64,000 nt of DNA from an uncultured Rhodospirillales bacterium (GCA_903822185.1 CAIJOA010000020.1:1-64000), one strand, 5' to 3'. Counted from the stretch's first letter, positions 34,717-44,345 are shown. Numbers and translations are program-made. Notes: generated by a model from the letters alone, not told the origin.

Positions 34717-35944
34717 AGAGCAGCTAACGTCCCAAAGGACCGGGCCGAGGCTTCTCGCTTGCCTCACCGATCCGGCGAGCACGCAGGTCGTTCGCGACTT
34801 TGCGATCGCGCAGCGTTGGCGTAATGCATCCATCATCGAAGGCGGCATTGTTTCCGCACAGGGACAACTGCAGCAGCAAGTCGCGCCCAATCTTCTGATC
34901 GTCGATGTCGATGACGCCGAAGATCCGGTGCAGGCGCTCTATGCGCTGGCCGATCTGTGCCCGCCCGAGATGAGCGTCATCACCATCGGGCAGCGCAACG
35001 ATCTCAACCTCTATCGCGACCTGATCGAGCTCGGCGTCAGCGACTATCTGCCGAAGCCGATCACGGTGCCGATGCTGGAACGTGCGCTGAAACGTGGCAA
35101 GCAGCGGACCCAGAACGGCAGCAACGAAGAAACGCAAAAAGCGCAGATCATCACATTGATGGGCGCCCGCGGCGGCGTCGGCACGACCACGGTCGCGGCC
35201 GGTCTTGCCTGGTGTCTGGCGCATCTGCAGCATCGCACCGTCGCGCTCGTCGATCTCGACCTCCATTTCGGCAATCTCGCCCTCAGCCTCGACCTTGTGC
35301 CGGGACCGGGCCTGCGTGAAGCGCTGGAATATCCGGCGCGTATCGATGCCCGCCTGCTCTCGTCCGCAACGCTGCACGAAAGCCCGCAATTGAGCGTGCT
35401 CGCCGCCGAAGAACCGCTTGTCGATCAGCCGCAAGTTGCGGCCGGCGCCGCCGACGCGATGGCGACTGTCCTGCGCGCGGATTGCGATTTCATCATCGTG
35501 GAACTGCCGCGTCATCTCGACGATTCCGTGCGCCGCATGATCACCATCGCCAGCACGGTCGGTATCGTCACCGATCTATCGCTGACCGCCGCGCGCGACA
35601 CGTTGCGACTTGCCGAGTTCAATAAGATCCTGTCGCCGACAGCCAAGCATATGGTGATCGGCAATCAGGTCGGTTCGGTGCATCGCGGCGAAGTCGGCCG
35701 TCCCGAATTTGAACGCGTCGTCGGTCTCAACCTCGATTTCGCCGTTCCGTTCGAGCCGCAAACCGCCTTGACCACTTCATCGATGGGCACGGCGCTGCCG
35801 GCCGCACTGCGCAACAGCAAAGCGGCGCTTGAGATCATCGCCATGGCGGAACAACTCTCCGGCATCGAAGCCCCGCAGAAAAAATCCTTCTCGGCATCCA
35901 AATTCCTGCCGACATTGCCTAGCTGGCTGAAGCGGAGCGCGTAA
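34706..35944 (+). CDS. cpaE: CpaE/TadZ pilus localisation ATPase
   Basis: The 412-residue protein has a receiver-like N-terminal domain (residues ~13-125) and a ParA/MinD-like domain. The P-loop is GARGGVGTTTVAAGLAW, where the signature Lys residues of the deviant Walker A (KGGxGK) are replaced by Arg and Thr, as is common in TadZ. ATG 34706 with GGGGAG is chosen; the longer frame inside cpaD is noise. CpaE places the pilus machine at the cell pole. Confidence 0.92.
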   Translation: MASEEQLTSQRTGPRLLACLTDPASTQVVRDFAIAQRWRNASIIEGGIVSAQGQLQQQVAPNLLIVDVDDAEDPVQALYALADLCPPEMSVITIGQRNDLNLYRDLIELGVSDYLPKPITVPMLERALKRGKQRTQNGSNEETQKAQIITLMGARGGVGTTTVAAGLAWCLAHLQHRTVALVDLDLHFGNLALSLDLVPGPGLREALEYPARIDARLLSSATLHESPQLSVLAAEEPLVDQPQVAAGAADAMATVLRADCDFIIVELPRHLDDSVRRMITIASTVGIVTDLSLTAARDTLRLAEFNKILSPTAKHMVIGNQVGSVHRGEVGRPEFERVVGLNLDFAVPFEPQTALTTSSMGTALPAALRNSKAALEIIAMAEQLSGIEAPQKKSFSASKFLPTLPSWLKRSA

Positions 35945-37326
35945 TGTTTGGCCGCCGCGGCCTCGAATCGGATGGTGGACTACAGGACCGGCTGCAGGGT
36001 CTGGGTCAGCGTGCCGAACAGGCGCCGCCGCCACCGCCGGCCGCCGCGAACCCCGTCACGATGCGCAGCGCCAGCGTCGCCGACGCTGTGCCGCGCATTT
36101 ATCCGCTCGCCATTCAACGCATCGACACCGAAGTCGCCGCCAAGCTGGAACGTGACGAACTCGCGCGGCAGCTGACCGATGTCGTCGGCGAAATCATCGG
36201 CGAACTGAAACTTCAGCTCAATCACGCCGAGCAAAAACAACTCGTCACGCTGCTGCTCGACGACATGCTGGGCCTCGGTCCGATCGAGCCTTTGCTCGAG
36301 GACGAGAGCATCACCGATATCATGGTCAACGGCCCCAAGCGCGTCTATGTCGAACGCAAAGGCAAGCTGGAATTGACCGACATCACCTTCCGCGACAACG
36401 CGCATGTGATGAGCGTCTGCACCCGCATCGTCACCCAGATCGGCCGCCGCGTCGATGAATCGACACCGCTGGTCGATGCCCGTTTGCTCGACGGCAGCCG
36501 CGTCAATATCATCGTGCCGCCACTGGCCATCGACGGCCCTTCGATCTCGATTCGTAAATATTCCAAGAAATCGATCACGCTCGACATCATGGCGCGCCAG
36601 TCGAACATTTCGACGCAGATGGGGGCGGTGCTGAAGATCGCCGCGCGCAGCCGGCTGAACATCCTGATTTCCGGTGGTACCGGTTCGGGTAAGACGACGC
36701 TGCTCAACGCCATGTCGCAGATAATCGATCCGACCGAACGTATCGTCACCATCGAAGACGCGGCCGAATTGCAATTGCAGCAGCCGCATGTCGTGCGGTT
36801 GGAAACACGCCCTGCCAATCTCGAAGGCCGCGGCGAAATCATGATGCGCGACCTTTTGAAGAACGCACTGCGTATGCGTCCCGATCGCATCATCCTCGGC
36901 GAAATTCGATCGTCCGAAGCGCTCGACATGCTTCAGGCCATGAACACCGGCCATGACGGTTCTCTATCGACCATCCACGCCAACCGGCCGCGCGAAGCTT
37001 TGACGCGTCTCGAAAACCTTGTCGGCATGGCGGGCGTACAGTTGCCGCCGAAAGCCGTCCGGCAGCAGATCGCCGCCGCCGTGCATCTTATCTTGCAGAT
37101 CAGCCGTATGCGCGACGGCGTCCGCCGTGTCGTCTCCGTCACCGAAATCGTCGGCATGGAAGGCGATGTCATCACGACGCAGGATCTTTTCACCTATCAA
37201 TATGAAGGTGAGAATCCCGACGGCCGGTTGAAAGGCAACTTCGCCTCGTCCGGTTTGCGGCCGCATTTCCTTACCCGCGCCGAATATTACGGCCTCGACC
37301 AGGCTCTCTTAGAGGCCATGGCGTAA
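35944..37326 (+). CDS. cpaF: CpaF/TadA secretion ATPase
   Basis: The 460-residue hexameric ATPase powers Flp pilus assembly. The Walker A GGTGSGKTTLLN lies at residues ~243-254, the Asp box at IEDAAELQLQ, Walker B at PDRIILGEIRSSEALD, and the His box at TGHDGSLSTIHANR. All residues needed for activity appear present. It begins at TAATG shared with cpaE. Confidence 0.96.
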   Translation: MFGRRGLESDGGLQDRLQGLGQRAEQAPPPPPAAANPVTMRSASVADAVPRIYPLAIQRIDTEVAAKLERDELARQLTDVVGEIIGELKLQLNHAEQKQLVTLLLDDMLGLGPIEPLLEDESITDIMVNGPKRVYVERKGKLELTDITFRDNAHVMSVCTRIVTQIGRRVDESTPLVDARLLDGSRVNIIVPPLAIDGPSISIRKYSKKSITLDIMARQSNISTQMGAVLKIAARSRLNILISGGTGSGKTTLLNAMSQIIDPTERIVTIEDAAELQLQQPHVVRLETRPANLEGRGEIMMRDLLKNALRMRPDRIILGEIRSSEALDMLQAMNTGHDGSLSTIHANRPREALTRLENLVGMAGVQLPPKAVRQQIAAAVHLILQISRMRDGVRRVVSVTEIVGMEGDVITTQDLFTYQYEGENPDGRLKGNFASSGLRPHFLTRAEYYGLDQALLEAMA

Positions 37327-38282
37327 TGGATGCGGTACGCTTCTGTCTCATTTTCATTCTGGTGCTGGCGACGATCTTTTCCGTCTGGTGCGCCTTTTCC
37401 GAAAAGGGCCCCCGTCAGCTTCTGAAGCGCCTCGCCGGCCTTAAGAAAAGCCCGGTCAATCGCCGCGCAATGCTGACATTGCGTCTAAACACCGACGCCT
37501 CACGCCTCGACATCGTGACGGGTTTCATTCTGCCCAATGCCGAAAAGTGGCGGCGGCGGCTGGAGCGTACCGGCATGGGATGGTCGCTCGGCACGTTCGG
37601 CGCGATTTCGGCTGGCGTCGCCGTCGGCGGGCTGCTCGCCGCGATGGCCCTGCATATGTCGTTCGGCATCGCCTGCATGATCGGCGCGGCCGCGGGCATG
37701 TTCATCCCGCGTTTTATCGTCTCCTGGGCGATCAAGAAGCGCAGCAACAAATTCCTGGTGATCTTGCCCGATTCGATCGGCTTGATGGTGCGCGGCGTTC
37801 GCTCGGGTCTTCCTGTTACCGAGGCGATCGTCAATGTCGGCCGCGAAATGTCCGGCCCCGTCGGCGAAGAGTTCCGCAAGATCGCCGATCAGATCCAGCT
37901 GGGTCAGTCGCTCGAAGACGTGATGTGGCTGGCCGCGGCGCGGCTCGATATCCCTGAATTCACCTTCATGTGCATCTCGTTTTCGATCCAGCGCGAGACC
38001 GGCGGCAATCTTGCCGAGACGCTCGAAAATCTGGAAACGCTGCTGCGGCGGCGCAAGCAGATGGCGCTGAAGATTAAAGCCTTCTCGTCGGAAGCGCGCG
38101 CCAGCTCGATGATCATCGGCGCTCTGCCGTTCATCATGCTCGGGATTCTGACGGTCGTGAATTACGACTATGTCGTGACGCTGTTCATCACCTCATCGGG
38201 CCATAAATTGCTGATGGGCGCTGCGACGTCGTTGGCGTTCGGCTGTCTCGTCCTGAAAAAACTGGGCAAGTTCGAGATATGA
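37326..38282 (+). CDS. tadB: TadB-type inner membrane platform protein
   Basis: The 318-residue protein is a T2SSF/GspF-like membrane platform. Helices lie near residues 2-22, 95-135 (GLLAAMALHMSFGIACMIGA), and 260-300. The F-domain FLVILPDSIGLMVRGVRSGL and RREKQMALKIKAFSSEA-like segment (RRRKQMALKIKAFSSEA) are visible. It overlaps cpaF (TAATG) and tadC (ATGA). Confidence 0.94.
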   Translation: MDAVRFCLIFILVLATIFSVWCAFSEKGPRQLLKRLAGLKKSPVNRRAMLTLRLNTDASRLDIVTGFILPNAEKWRRRLERTGMGWSLGTFGAISAGVAVGGLLAAMALHMSFGIACMIGAAAGMFIPRFIVSWAIKKRSNKFLVILPDSIGLMVRGVRSGLPVTEAIVNVGREMSGPVGEEFRKIADQIQLGQSLEDVMWLAAARLDIPEFTFMCISFSIQRETGGNLAETLENLETLLRRRKQMALKIKAFSSEARASSMIIGALPFIMLGILTVVNYDYVVTLFITSSGHKLLMGAATSLAFGCLVLKKLGKFEI

Positions 38283-39235
38283 GCGGCCTCGTCGAGATAA
38301 TGATCGCCCTTGGCGGCGACACGCTGATGTCGGCATTCCTCATGCTGATCCTGCTGGGCGCGATGGTCGCAGCCTATTGCGCAGCGGTGCCCGGCAACGC
38401 TCTGTCCGCGCGGCTCGCCGGCCTCAAGGAACGCGTCAAAGGCAACGGTCTCGTCCAAACCAAAAAAGAGCGCTTCAAGCTCGACTTCTCGATGGCCACG
38501 CTGAAGCGGCTGGTCGAGAAATTGAAGCTGACACGCGGCACGGAAGCCGAAACCACCGCCGGCCTGCTGGCCAAAGCCGGTTATCGCTCGCGTGAGGCGT
38601 TGATCGTCTATATGGGTCTGCGCGTCTTGCTGCCCGTCATTTTCACGACATTGGTTTTTATCATCGTCGCCTCGATGCATTTGGCGATGATGCAATTGGC
38701 GCTGACCGGTGCGTCGATCGCGGTCGTTGCGACCTATCTGCCGCCGATGGTCCTGAAACGGATGATCAGCGCCCGCAACAAGCGTTTCACCCGCGCATTG
38801 CCTGACGTTCTCGATCTGTTGGTGATTTGCGCCGAAGGCGGCCTCAGTCTCGACGGCGCGCTGAGCCGTGTCTCGAAGGAATTTCGCCGCTTTCTGCCCG
38901 AAATGGGCGACGAATTGGGCCTGACAGCGATCGAGTTGGGCTTCCTGCCGACCCGGCGCGACGCCTTGATGAATCTGGGCAAGCGCGTCGATATTCCGGG
39001 TATTCGGACGCTGGTTCAAACGCTGGTTCAGACCGAGCGTTACGGTACGCCGCTCGCCCAAGCGTTGCGCACCCTGTCGGTCGAACTGCGCGACGAGCGC
39101 ATGCTGCGCGCCGAGGAAAAGGCCGCCCGACTGCCGGCGACGATGACCGTGCCGATGATTGTCTTCATCCTGCCGGCTGTCTTCATCGTCCTGATCGGCC
39201 CCGCCATGATTCAGGTCTTCAAAGCCTTCAAATAA
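38279..39235 (+). CDS. tadC: TadC-type inner membrane platform protein
   Basis: The 318-residue companion of TadB has the same GspF-like domain: ALPDVLDLLVICAEGGLSLD near residue 170 and RAEEKAARLPATMTVPMIVF near residue 280, with membrane helices at both ends. It closes the visible Tad unit. No tadE, tadF, tadG, flp or cpaA follows in this window. Confidence 0.94.
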   Translation: MSGLVEIMIALGGDTLMSAFLMLILLGAMVAAYCAAVPGNALSARLAGLKERVKGNGLVQTKKERFKLDFSMATLKRLVEKLKLTRGTEAETTAGLLAKAGYRSREALIVYMGLRVLLPVIFTTLVFIIVASMHLAMMQLALTGASIAVVATYLPPMVLKRMISARNKRFTRALPDVLDLLVICAEGGLSLDGALSRVSKEFRRFLPEMGDELGLTAIELGFLPTRRDALMNLGKRVDIPGIRTLVQTLVQTERYGTPLAQALRTLSVELRDERMLRAEEKAARLPATMTVPMIVFILPAVFIVLIGPAMIQVFKAFK

Positions 39236-39378
39236 CCGGCACAACGCCTTAGGGCATTCGCCGTCGGTGTCACTCTATTCGCATAAAGCGCAATCGGACC
39301 GCTTGCCAAATCAATCTGGCACGACAAAATCGGAACGCCGAAAGAGACGGCGGATGGCTGTGCGAGTTTGATAAGCGC

Positions 39379-40107
39379 GTGAAAAAGAAAACCCCAAAAA
39401 AGCCGTCAACGAGTTCGCGCCGTGGAACCGCCACGAACGTAGTGCGGACGCCGCGCATTCGCATGGCGCCGCAAGAGCGCGAACGATTCATTCTCGAAAA
39501 TGCGACAGGGTTCTTCGCCGAACGCGGATCGGCGGGTCAAACACGCGAGTTGGCGCGCCGCTTGGGCATCACGCAGTCGCTGCTCTATCGCTACTTCTCC
39601 AGCAAGGAAGCGCTGGTCGAGCGCGTCTATGAAAATTGGTTTGCCGATTACTGGAACCCGGATTGGGAAGAATGGATCGTCGATCGTGGCTTGCCGCTCG
39701 AACAACGGCTACTGCGCTTCTATGAGGATTATACGCAACGCGTCTATTGCGCCGAATGGGTTCGCTTGTTCGTTTTCTCGGCGCTTGACGGGTTAGACCA
39801 TCACAGCCGCTTCGTCTTGCGCAATCGCGAACGGCTCTACACCCGTATTGCCGGCGAATTGCGGCACGATCTCGGCCTGCCGACCCTCGATCAGATTCCG
39901 ATGACGGAATTCGAGATCGAGCAGTTGTGGGGCATGCACGCCACCACGTTCTATATCGGTCAGCGGCGTTGGCTTTATCATCTGCCGGTGCCGGCCGACG
40001 TCGGCGGCATCATGGCGGCGCGCGTGCGCTCGTTCATGGCCGCGGCGCCGCAACAAATCGCTGCGCACCTTACGTCGCTGCACGCGATGCGGATGGCGAG
40101 CGACTAA
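39379..40107 (+). CDS. TetR/AcrR family transcriptional regulator
   Basis: The 242-residue protein has a basic, Lys/Arg-rich N-terminal arm (MKKKTPKKPSTSSRRG) before a TetR helix-turn-helix (FILENATGFFAERGSAGQTRELARRLGITQSLLYRYFSSKEALVERVY, residues ~37-85, named as landmark). The ligand domain is Trp/Tyr-rich. GTG 39379 is the likely start; a start at MAPQERERF (about 28 codons in) is possible. It precedes the M24-fold gene on the same strand and could control it or the genes downstream. Confidence 0.88.
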   Translation: MKKKTPKKPSTSSRRGTATNVVRTPRIRMAPQERERFILENATGFFAERGSAGQTRELARRLGITQSLLYRYFSSKEALVERVYENWFADYWNPDWEEWIVDRGLPLEQRLLRFYEDYTQRVYCAEWVRLFVFSALDGLDHHSRFVLRNRERLYTRIAGELRHDLGLPTLDQIPMTEFEIEQLWGMHATTFYIGQRRWLYHLPVPADVGGIMAARVRSFMAAAPQQIAAHLTSLHAMRMASD

Positions 40108-40179
40108 ATCGCTCGTCGCTGACGCGCTTTCTCCAACGCCCCGACCGAAGCAAGCTTGTGCTGTTTCGGGGACGCTGGC

Positions 40180-41424
40180 ATGCTGATCATTCCTGGCGAC
40201 TTTAAAGAAAGCTCCTGCCGGATGACGACATCCCAACTGCCGCTCACGCCTCCCGAATTGCCCGACCGGCTGCGCCCGATCATGGAAGCGCCTTATCCGC
40301 GCTTCTCGCCGACGGAGATGAAGCGGCGACGGGACATTCTGACCGAGCTGATGGCTGCCGTTGGCGTCGATCACCTGCTGCTCTATGGCTTCAACCGCGC
40401 CGGTAACGCCGTTCATTACTACACCCATTGGCCGGTCTTCACCGAAGCAGGCTGCGTAATATCGGCCGGTGCGCGCGACAAAATGTTCGTCCAGCATCAC
40501 AATCATATCGCCCTGGCGCGGGTGATCGCGAACGATACCAACGTCGAATGGGGCGGGGCTTTCGGCATTGGTGCCGCCATCGAGGAACTGGAACATCGCG
40601 GCGCAAAGCGCGATCGGGTGGGCTTCATCGGCCCGCTGAGCTATCGCCTCCATGCGCAGTTCGTCGAGAAATTCGGCCGCGTCGCCGATCTCAACGGGCC
40701 TTATATGCAAAAGCGGCTAGTCAAATCGGCCGAGGAGCTTGAATGGTATCGCATCGGCGCGATGCTGTCGGATCGGGGGCTCGCCGGATTGCAGGGCGCA
40801 ATCCGCCCGGGCGTCACCGAACGCGAACTGGGCGCCGCGATCGAGGCGGCCTACCTGCCGTACGGCGGCACCAACGTCATCCATTTCATCGGCGCAACGT
40901 CGATGGCCGATCCCGATTGCCGCGTGCCGCGCCAATATCCCTCGACACGGCGTCTCGCCCAAGGCGATATCGTCTTCACCGAAATCAGCGCCGCCTTCTG
41001 GGAACATTCGGGACAGGTGCTGCGCAGCTTCACCGTCGATGCCGAACCGACACCGCTTTATCGCGATCTGCATCAGGTCGCGGATAAAGCATTCGAAGCG
41101 ATCACCGCCGTGTTGCGCGAAGGCGCGACCCCCGCCGATGTCATCGCCGCCTCATCGATCATCGAGGAATCCGGTTTCACGACGGACGACGATATTTTAC
41201 ACGGATATGGCGGCGGTTACTTGCCGCCGGTCATCGGTTCGAACAGCCGGCCATCCGCCGGATTGCAACCCATGACATTCCTCGCCGGCATGATGGTCGT
41301 GGTGCAGCCCAACGTCGTCACCAAAGACGGCAAGGCCGGCGTCCAGACCGGCGAATGCGTGCTCATCACCAAGACCGGCGTCGAACGACTGCACAACGCA
41401 ACACGGGGATTCGCACGCGTTTAA
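40180..41424 (+). CDS. M24-fold (creatinase-like) hydrolase lacking standard metal ligands
   Basis: The 414-residue protein has the two-domain creatinase/prolidase fold: an N-terminal domain (LTELMAAVGVDHLLLYGFNRAGNAVHYYTHWP) and a pita-bread domain. The usual five metal ligands (D, D, H, E, E) do not line up. GDIVFTEISA has Glu for the first Asp, WEHSGQVLRSF lacks the second Asp, LHGYGGGYLPP has Tyr for His, and VVVQPN has Gln for Glu. It may therefore be a metal-free amidinohydrolase like creatinase, or inactive. ATG 40180 has GGGGA seven bases upstream; 40222 is an alternative. Confidence 0.8.
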   Translation: MLIIPGDFKESSCRMTTSQLPLTPPELPDRLRPIMEAPYPRFSPTEMKRRRDILTELMAAVGVDHLLLYGFNRAGNAVHYYTHWPVFTEAGCVISAGARDKMFVQHHNHIALARVIANDTNVEWGGAFGIGAAIEELEHRGAKRDRVGFIGPLSYRLHAQFVEKFGRVADLNGPYMQKRLVKSAEELEWYRIGAMLSDRGLAGLQGAIRPGVTERELGAAIEAAYLPYGGTNVIHFIGATSMADPDCRVPRQYPSTRRLAQGDIVFTEISAAFWEHSGQVLRSFTVDAEPTPLYRDLHQVADKAFEAITAVLREGATPADVIAASSIIEESGFTTDDDILHGYGGGYLPPVIGSNSRPSAGLQPMTFLAGMMVVVQPNVVTKDGKAGVQTGECVLITKTGVERLHNATRGFARV

Positions 41425-41511
41425 TTCCCATCGTCGTTGCGCAGTCCCGTACTGCCTGCCCTCACGGCGTTGCACGCCGCTTCTGAACCTGTCAATTTAC
41501 GAACAAGAATT

Positions 41512-41528
41512 GCCGCCATAACGGCGGC
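41512..41528. other. GC hairpin before the LVIVD ribosome site
   Basis: GCCGCC and GGCGGC form an exact six-base stem with a five-base loop, ending 19 bases before ATG 41548. It could affect translation or transcription of the propeller pair. A second small hairpin (CGGCGT/ACGCCG) lies at 41465-41479. Confidence 0.3.
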
Positions 41529-41547
41529 GTTAACGGAGGGGGGACCG

Positions 41548-42915
41548 ATGAGAATCACACCATCAAAATTTGCGCAGAAATTCCGCCAGGCGCTACTCGG
41601 CGCGAGCATACTGACGCTGGCGACGATCACGGCAGCATGGGCCGATCCGATTCCGCCGGGCGGCCAGGGCGAGCATGTGAAGGTCATCGGCTATTCGGCG
41701 CTCGAAGGCCGCTATGGCGCCTTCAAGATCGCGATCAAACAGACCGATAACGGCCGCTGGTATCTTTATACCGGCCATACCTTCGATCAAGGTTGGAGCA
41801 TCGTCGATGTCACTGACCCGGCCAAGCCGCGCTATGTGAAATTCATTCCGTTCCAGACCGACGACAAAAGCATCCTGACCGCACAGGTCACGCTGCACGG
41901 CAATCTGATGATGACGTCACTCAACAGCTTTGCACCGCAAAAGAATCCGCAACCGGCAGTTCTGTTGTGGGATATCACCGATCCGGAAAACCCCAAGCAG
42001 GTCGGTTCATGGCAAGGCGGCGCAACCGGCGCGCATCGCAATTCCTATCCCGGCGGCAAATACGCTTATCTCTCGACCAGCTATCCCGGCTTCAAGGGCA
42101 ACATCATGGTCGTGCTCGACGTCAGCGATCCCGCCCATCCCAAGGACGTCGGCAAATGGTGGCAGCCCGGCCAAAAGGACGGCGAACCTGCCTTCGACGG
42201 CCCGCAAAGTTTCCATGGTCCCGTCAATATGAACCCCGACGGCAAATGGGCGACGCTTCCCTACACGCCCGACATGGTCAATCTGGACATGAGCGATCCG
42301 ACCAATCCGAAGTTGCTCGGTCGCGTCACCTTTACGCCGCCCTTCGCCAACGTCGGCTCGCAATCGGTCCATACCGTCTTGCCGCTGTGGGACCGCAAGA
42401 TCGCCTATGTCAGTTCGGAAGCGCAGCAGAGCGACTGCAAAGATTTCGGCATGAACTTCGCGGGCATGGTCGATAACAGCAACCCGGCCAAGCCGCAGCT
42501 GATCTCGATCTTCCCCTCACCGCGTCCGCCGAAGAATGCGCCCTATAAGGACTTCTGCGACAAGGGTGGCCGGTTCGGACCGCACAATACGAGCCAAGAA
42601 ATCCACAATCCCGCGATCCAACAGCCGGGCAATCTCCTCGACGTCGCCTGGTTCAATGCGGGCCTGCGCATCTTCGACATCAGCAATCCGCGCCTGCCGA
42701 CCGAGGTTGGTTATTACATGCCGCCCGAACGCGCCAACATGCCGGACAAAGGCGGCGCGCACGCATCGCCGGTCAATTGGAGTGAAGAACTGGCCGTCGA
42801 TGCGCGCGGCAATATCTTCATGAACGACGACAAGTGGGGTCTGTTCGTCATGCGCTATACCGGCAAGGAACCCACGACACCGAGCAAAGCACCCGTCAAG
42901 AAAGCCGCGAAGTAA
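41548..42915 (+). CDS. Exported LVIVD-repeat beta-propeller protein, copy 1
   Basis: ATG 41548 is preceded by a strong GGAGGGGGG site and begins a signal peptide (ALLGASILTLATITAAWA). The 455-residue precursor carries at least five LVIVD-type blades, recognisable by the DxSDPxxPxxxG turn: WSIVDVTDPAKPRYV, LLWDITDPENPKQVG, VVLDVSDPAHPKDVG, NLDMSDPTNPKLLG and RIFDISNPRLPTEVG. It should be a periplasmic or surface propeller; the function is unknown. A closely related copy follows after four bases. The tail is Lys/Pro/Ala-rich. Confidence 0.88.
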   Translation: MRITPSKFAQKFRQALLGASILTLATITAAWADPIPPGGQGEHVKVIGYSALEGRYGAFKIAIKQTDNGRWYLYTGHTFDQGWSIVDVTDPAKPRYVKFIPFQTDDKSILTAQVTLHGNLMMTSLNSFAPQKNPQPAVLLWDITDPENPKQVGSWQGGATGAHRNSYPGGKYAYLSTSYPGFKGNIMVVLDVSDPAHPKDVGKWWQPGQKDGEPAFDGPQSFHGPVNMNPDGKWATLPYTPDMVNLDMSDPTNPKLLGRVTFTPPFANVGSQSVHTVLPLWDRKIAYVSSEAQQSDCKDFGMNFAGMVDNSNPAKPQLISIFPSPRPPKNAPYKDFCDKGGRFGPHNTSQEIHNPAIQQPGNLLDVAWFNAGLRIFDISNPRLPTEVGYYMPPERANMPDKGGAHASPVNWSEELAVDARGNIFMNDDKWGLFVMRYTGKEPTTPSKAPVKKAAK

Positions 42916-42919
42916 GACC

Positions 42920-44269
42920 ATGGCAAAAATGTTTGGCATTAAAAACACCGTGGCGGCAGGGCTTTTTGCCGCCGCCACGGCCTTCTGCGGCAATGCGATC
43001 GCCGATCCCTTTCCGTCGGGCTGGCAAGCCGAGCACGTAAAGCCCATCGGCTTTTCCGCACTCGGCGGCCGTTATGGCGGCTTCAAGATGGCGCTGCGTC
43101 ACGTCAACGATCGCTGGTATCTCTATATGGGACATTCCTTCGATCAAGGCTGGAGCATCCTCGACGTCACAAATCCGGAGAAGCCCGTTCTCGCGAAGTT
43201 CATCCCTTACAACGGCCCCAAAGGGATCGTGACGTCGCAGATCACGCTGCACGACAATCTGATGATCACCTCGTTGAACGGCGACAAGGACCATCCCAAT
43301 CCGGGCGCGGCGGTGATCTTTTGGGACATCACCGATCCGATCAATCCGAAACAGATCAGCGAATGGACCGGCGGCCCGACCGGCGCGCATCGCAATTCCT
43401 ATCCCGGCGGCAAATACGCTTATCTCTCGACCAGCTATCCCGGCTTCAAGGGCGGCAACGTCCTCGTCATCATGGATGTGAGCGATCCGGCGCATCCGAC
43501 CGAAGTCGGCAAGTGGTGGCAGCCTGGCCAGAAAGACGGTGAACCCGCCCCCGGCTTCTATCAGGGCTTTCACGGTCCGGCGAATGTCAGTCCCGACGGC
43601 AAGATGATCAGCACCGGCTATACGCCCGATGTCGTCAATATCGATATCAGCGATCCGACGCAGCCGAAGCTGATCGGCAAGCTGCACATCACGTCGCCCT
43701 TCGCCAATGTCGGTTCGCAATCGGTCCATAGCGTATTGCCGTTATGGGATCGCAAGCTGCTTTATGTCAGTTCCGAAGCATCGAAGCCGAACTGCAAGGA
43801 TGACGGCATGAACTTCGCCGGCATGATCGACAACAGCGATCCGGCGAAGCCGAAACTGATTTCGATCTTCCCCACGCCGCGCCCGCCGAAGAATGCGCCT
43901 TACACAGACTTTTGCGACAAGGGCGGACGGTTCGGACCACACAACACCAATCAGGAAATCCATAACCCAGCGGTGCAGCAACCGGGCAACCTGATGTACA
44001 TCGCTTGGTTCAACGCGGGCCTGCGCATCTTCGACATCAGCAACCCGCGTCTTCCGACCGAGGTCGCTTACTTCATTCCGCCCGAGCGGCCCGGCTTACC
44101 CGAAATCGGTGGCAATCACGGCTCGCCGATCAACTGGTCGGAAGAAGTCGCGGTCGATACGCGCGGCTATATCTATCTCAACGACGATAAGTGGGGCACC
44201 TATGTGCTGCGCTATACCGGCAAAGAGCCGGTGACAGCGCCCGTTGCCAAGAAAGCCGCGGCGAAATAA
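42920..44269 (+). CDS. Exported LVIVD-repeat beta-propeller protein, copy 2
   Basis: The 449-residue precursor begins at ATG 42920, four bases after copy 1. The signal peptide is VAAGLFAAATAFCGNAIA, and the same blade turns recur (WSILDVTNPEKPVLA, IFWDITDPINPKQIS, VIMDVSDPAHPTEVG, NIDISDPTQPKLIG, RIFDISNPRLPTEVA). It is clearly a tandem duplicate of copy 1 with many conserved segments, including CKDxGMNFAGMxDNS and FCDKGGRFGPHNT. Both end in PVKKAAK/PVAKKAAAK-type tails. It ends at a strong terminator. Confidence 0.88.
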   Translation: MAKMFGIKNTVAAGLFAAATAFCGNAIADPFPSGWQAEHVKPIGFSALGGRYGGFKMALRHVNDRWYLYMGHSFDQGWSILDVTNPEKPVLAKFIPYNGPKGIVTSQITLHDNLMITSLNGDKDHPNPGAAVIFWDITDPINPKQISEWTGGPTGAHRNSYPGGKYAYLSTSYPGFKGGNVLVIMDVSDPAHPTEVGKWWQPGQKDGEPAPGFYQGFHGPANVSPDGKMISTGYTPDVVNIDISDPTQPKLIGKLHITSPFANVGSQSVHSVLPLWDRKLLYVSSEASKPNCKDDGMNFAGMIDNSDPAKPKLISIFPTPRPPKNAPYTDFCDKGGRFGPHNTNQEIHNPAVQQPGNLMYIAWFNAGLRIFDISNPRLPTEVAYFIPPERPGLPEIGGNHGSPINWSEEVAVDTRGYIYLNDDKWGTYVLRYTGKEPVTAPVAKKAAAK

Positions 44270-44294
44270 TCGCTTCGCGGCGCTGACAAGCAAA

Positions 44295-44326
44295 AGGCCC
44301 GAACTTTGCGGTTCGGGCCTTTTTTC
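44295..44326. terminator. Strong intrinsic terminator (bidirectional)
   Basis: AGGCCCGAAC and GTTCGGGCCT form a perfect ten-base stem with loop TTTGCG, followed by TTTTTC on the plus strand; on the minus strand an A-run gives CTTTTG. It separates the LVIVD genes from the convergent sigma factor gene and could serve both. Confidence 0.93.
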
Positions 44327-44345
44327 TTGGACGGATCGAAATCGA

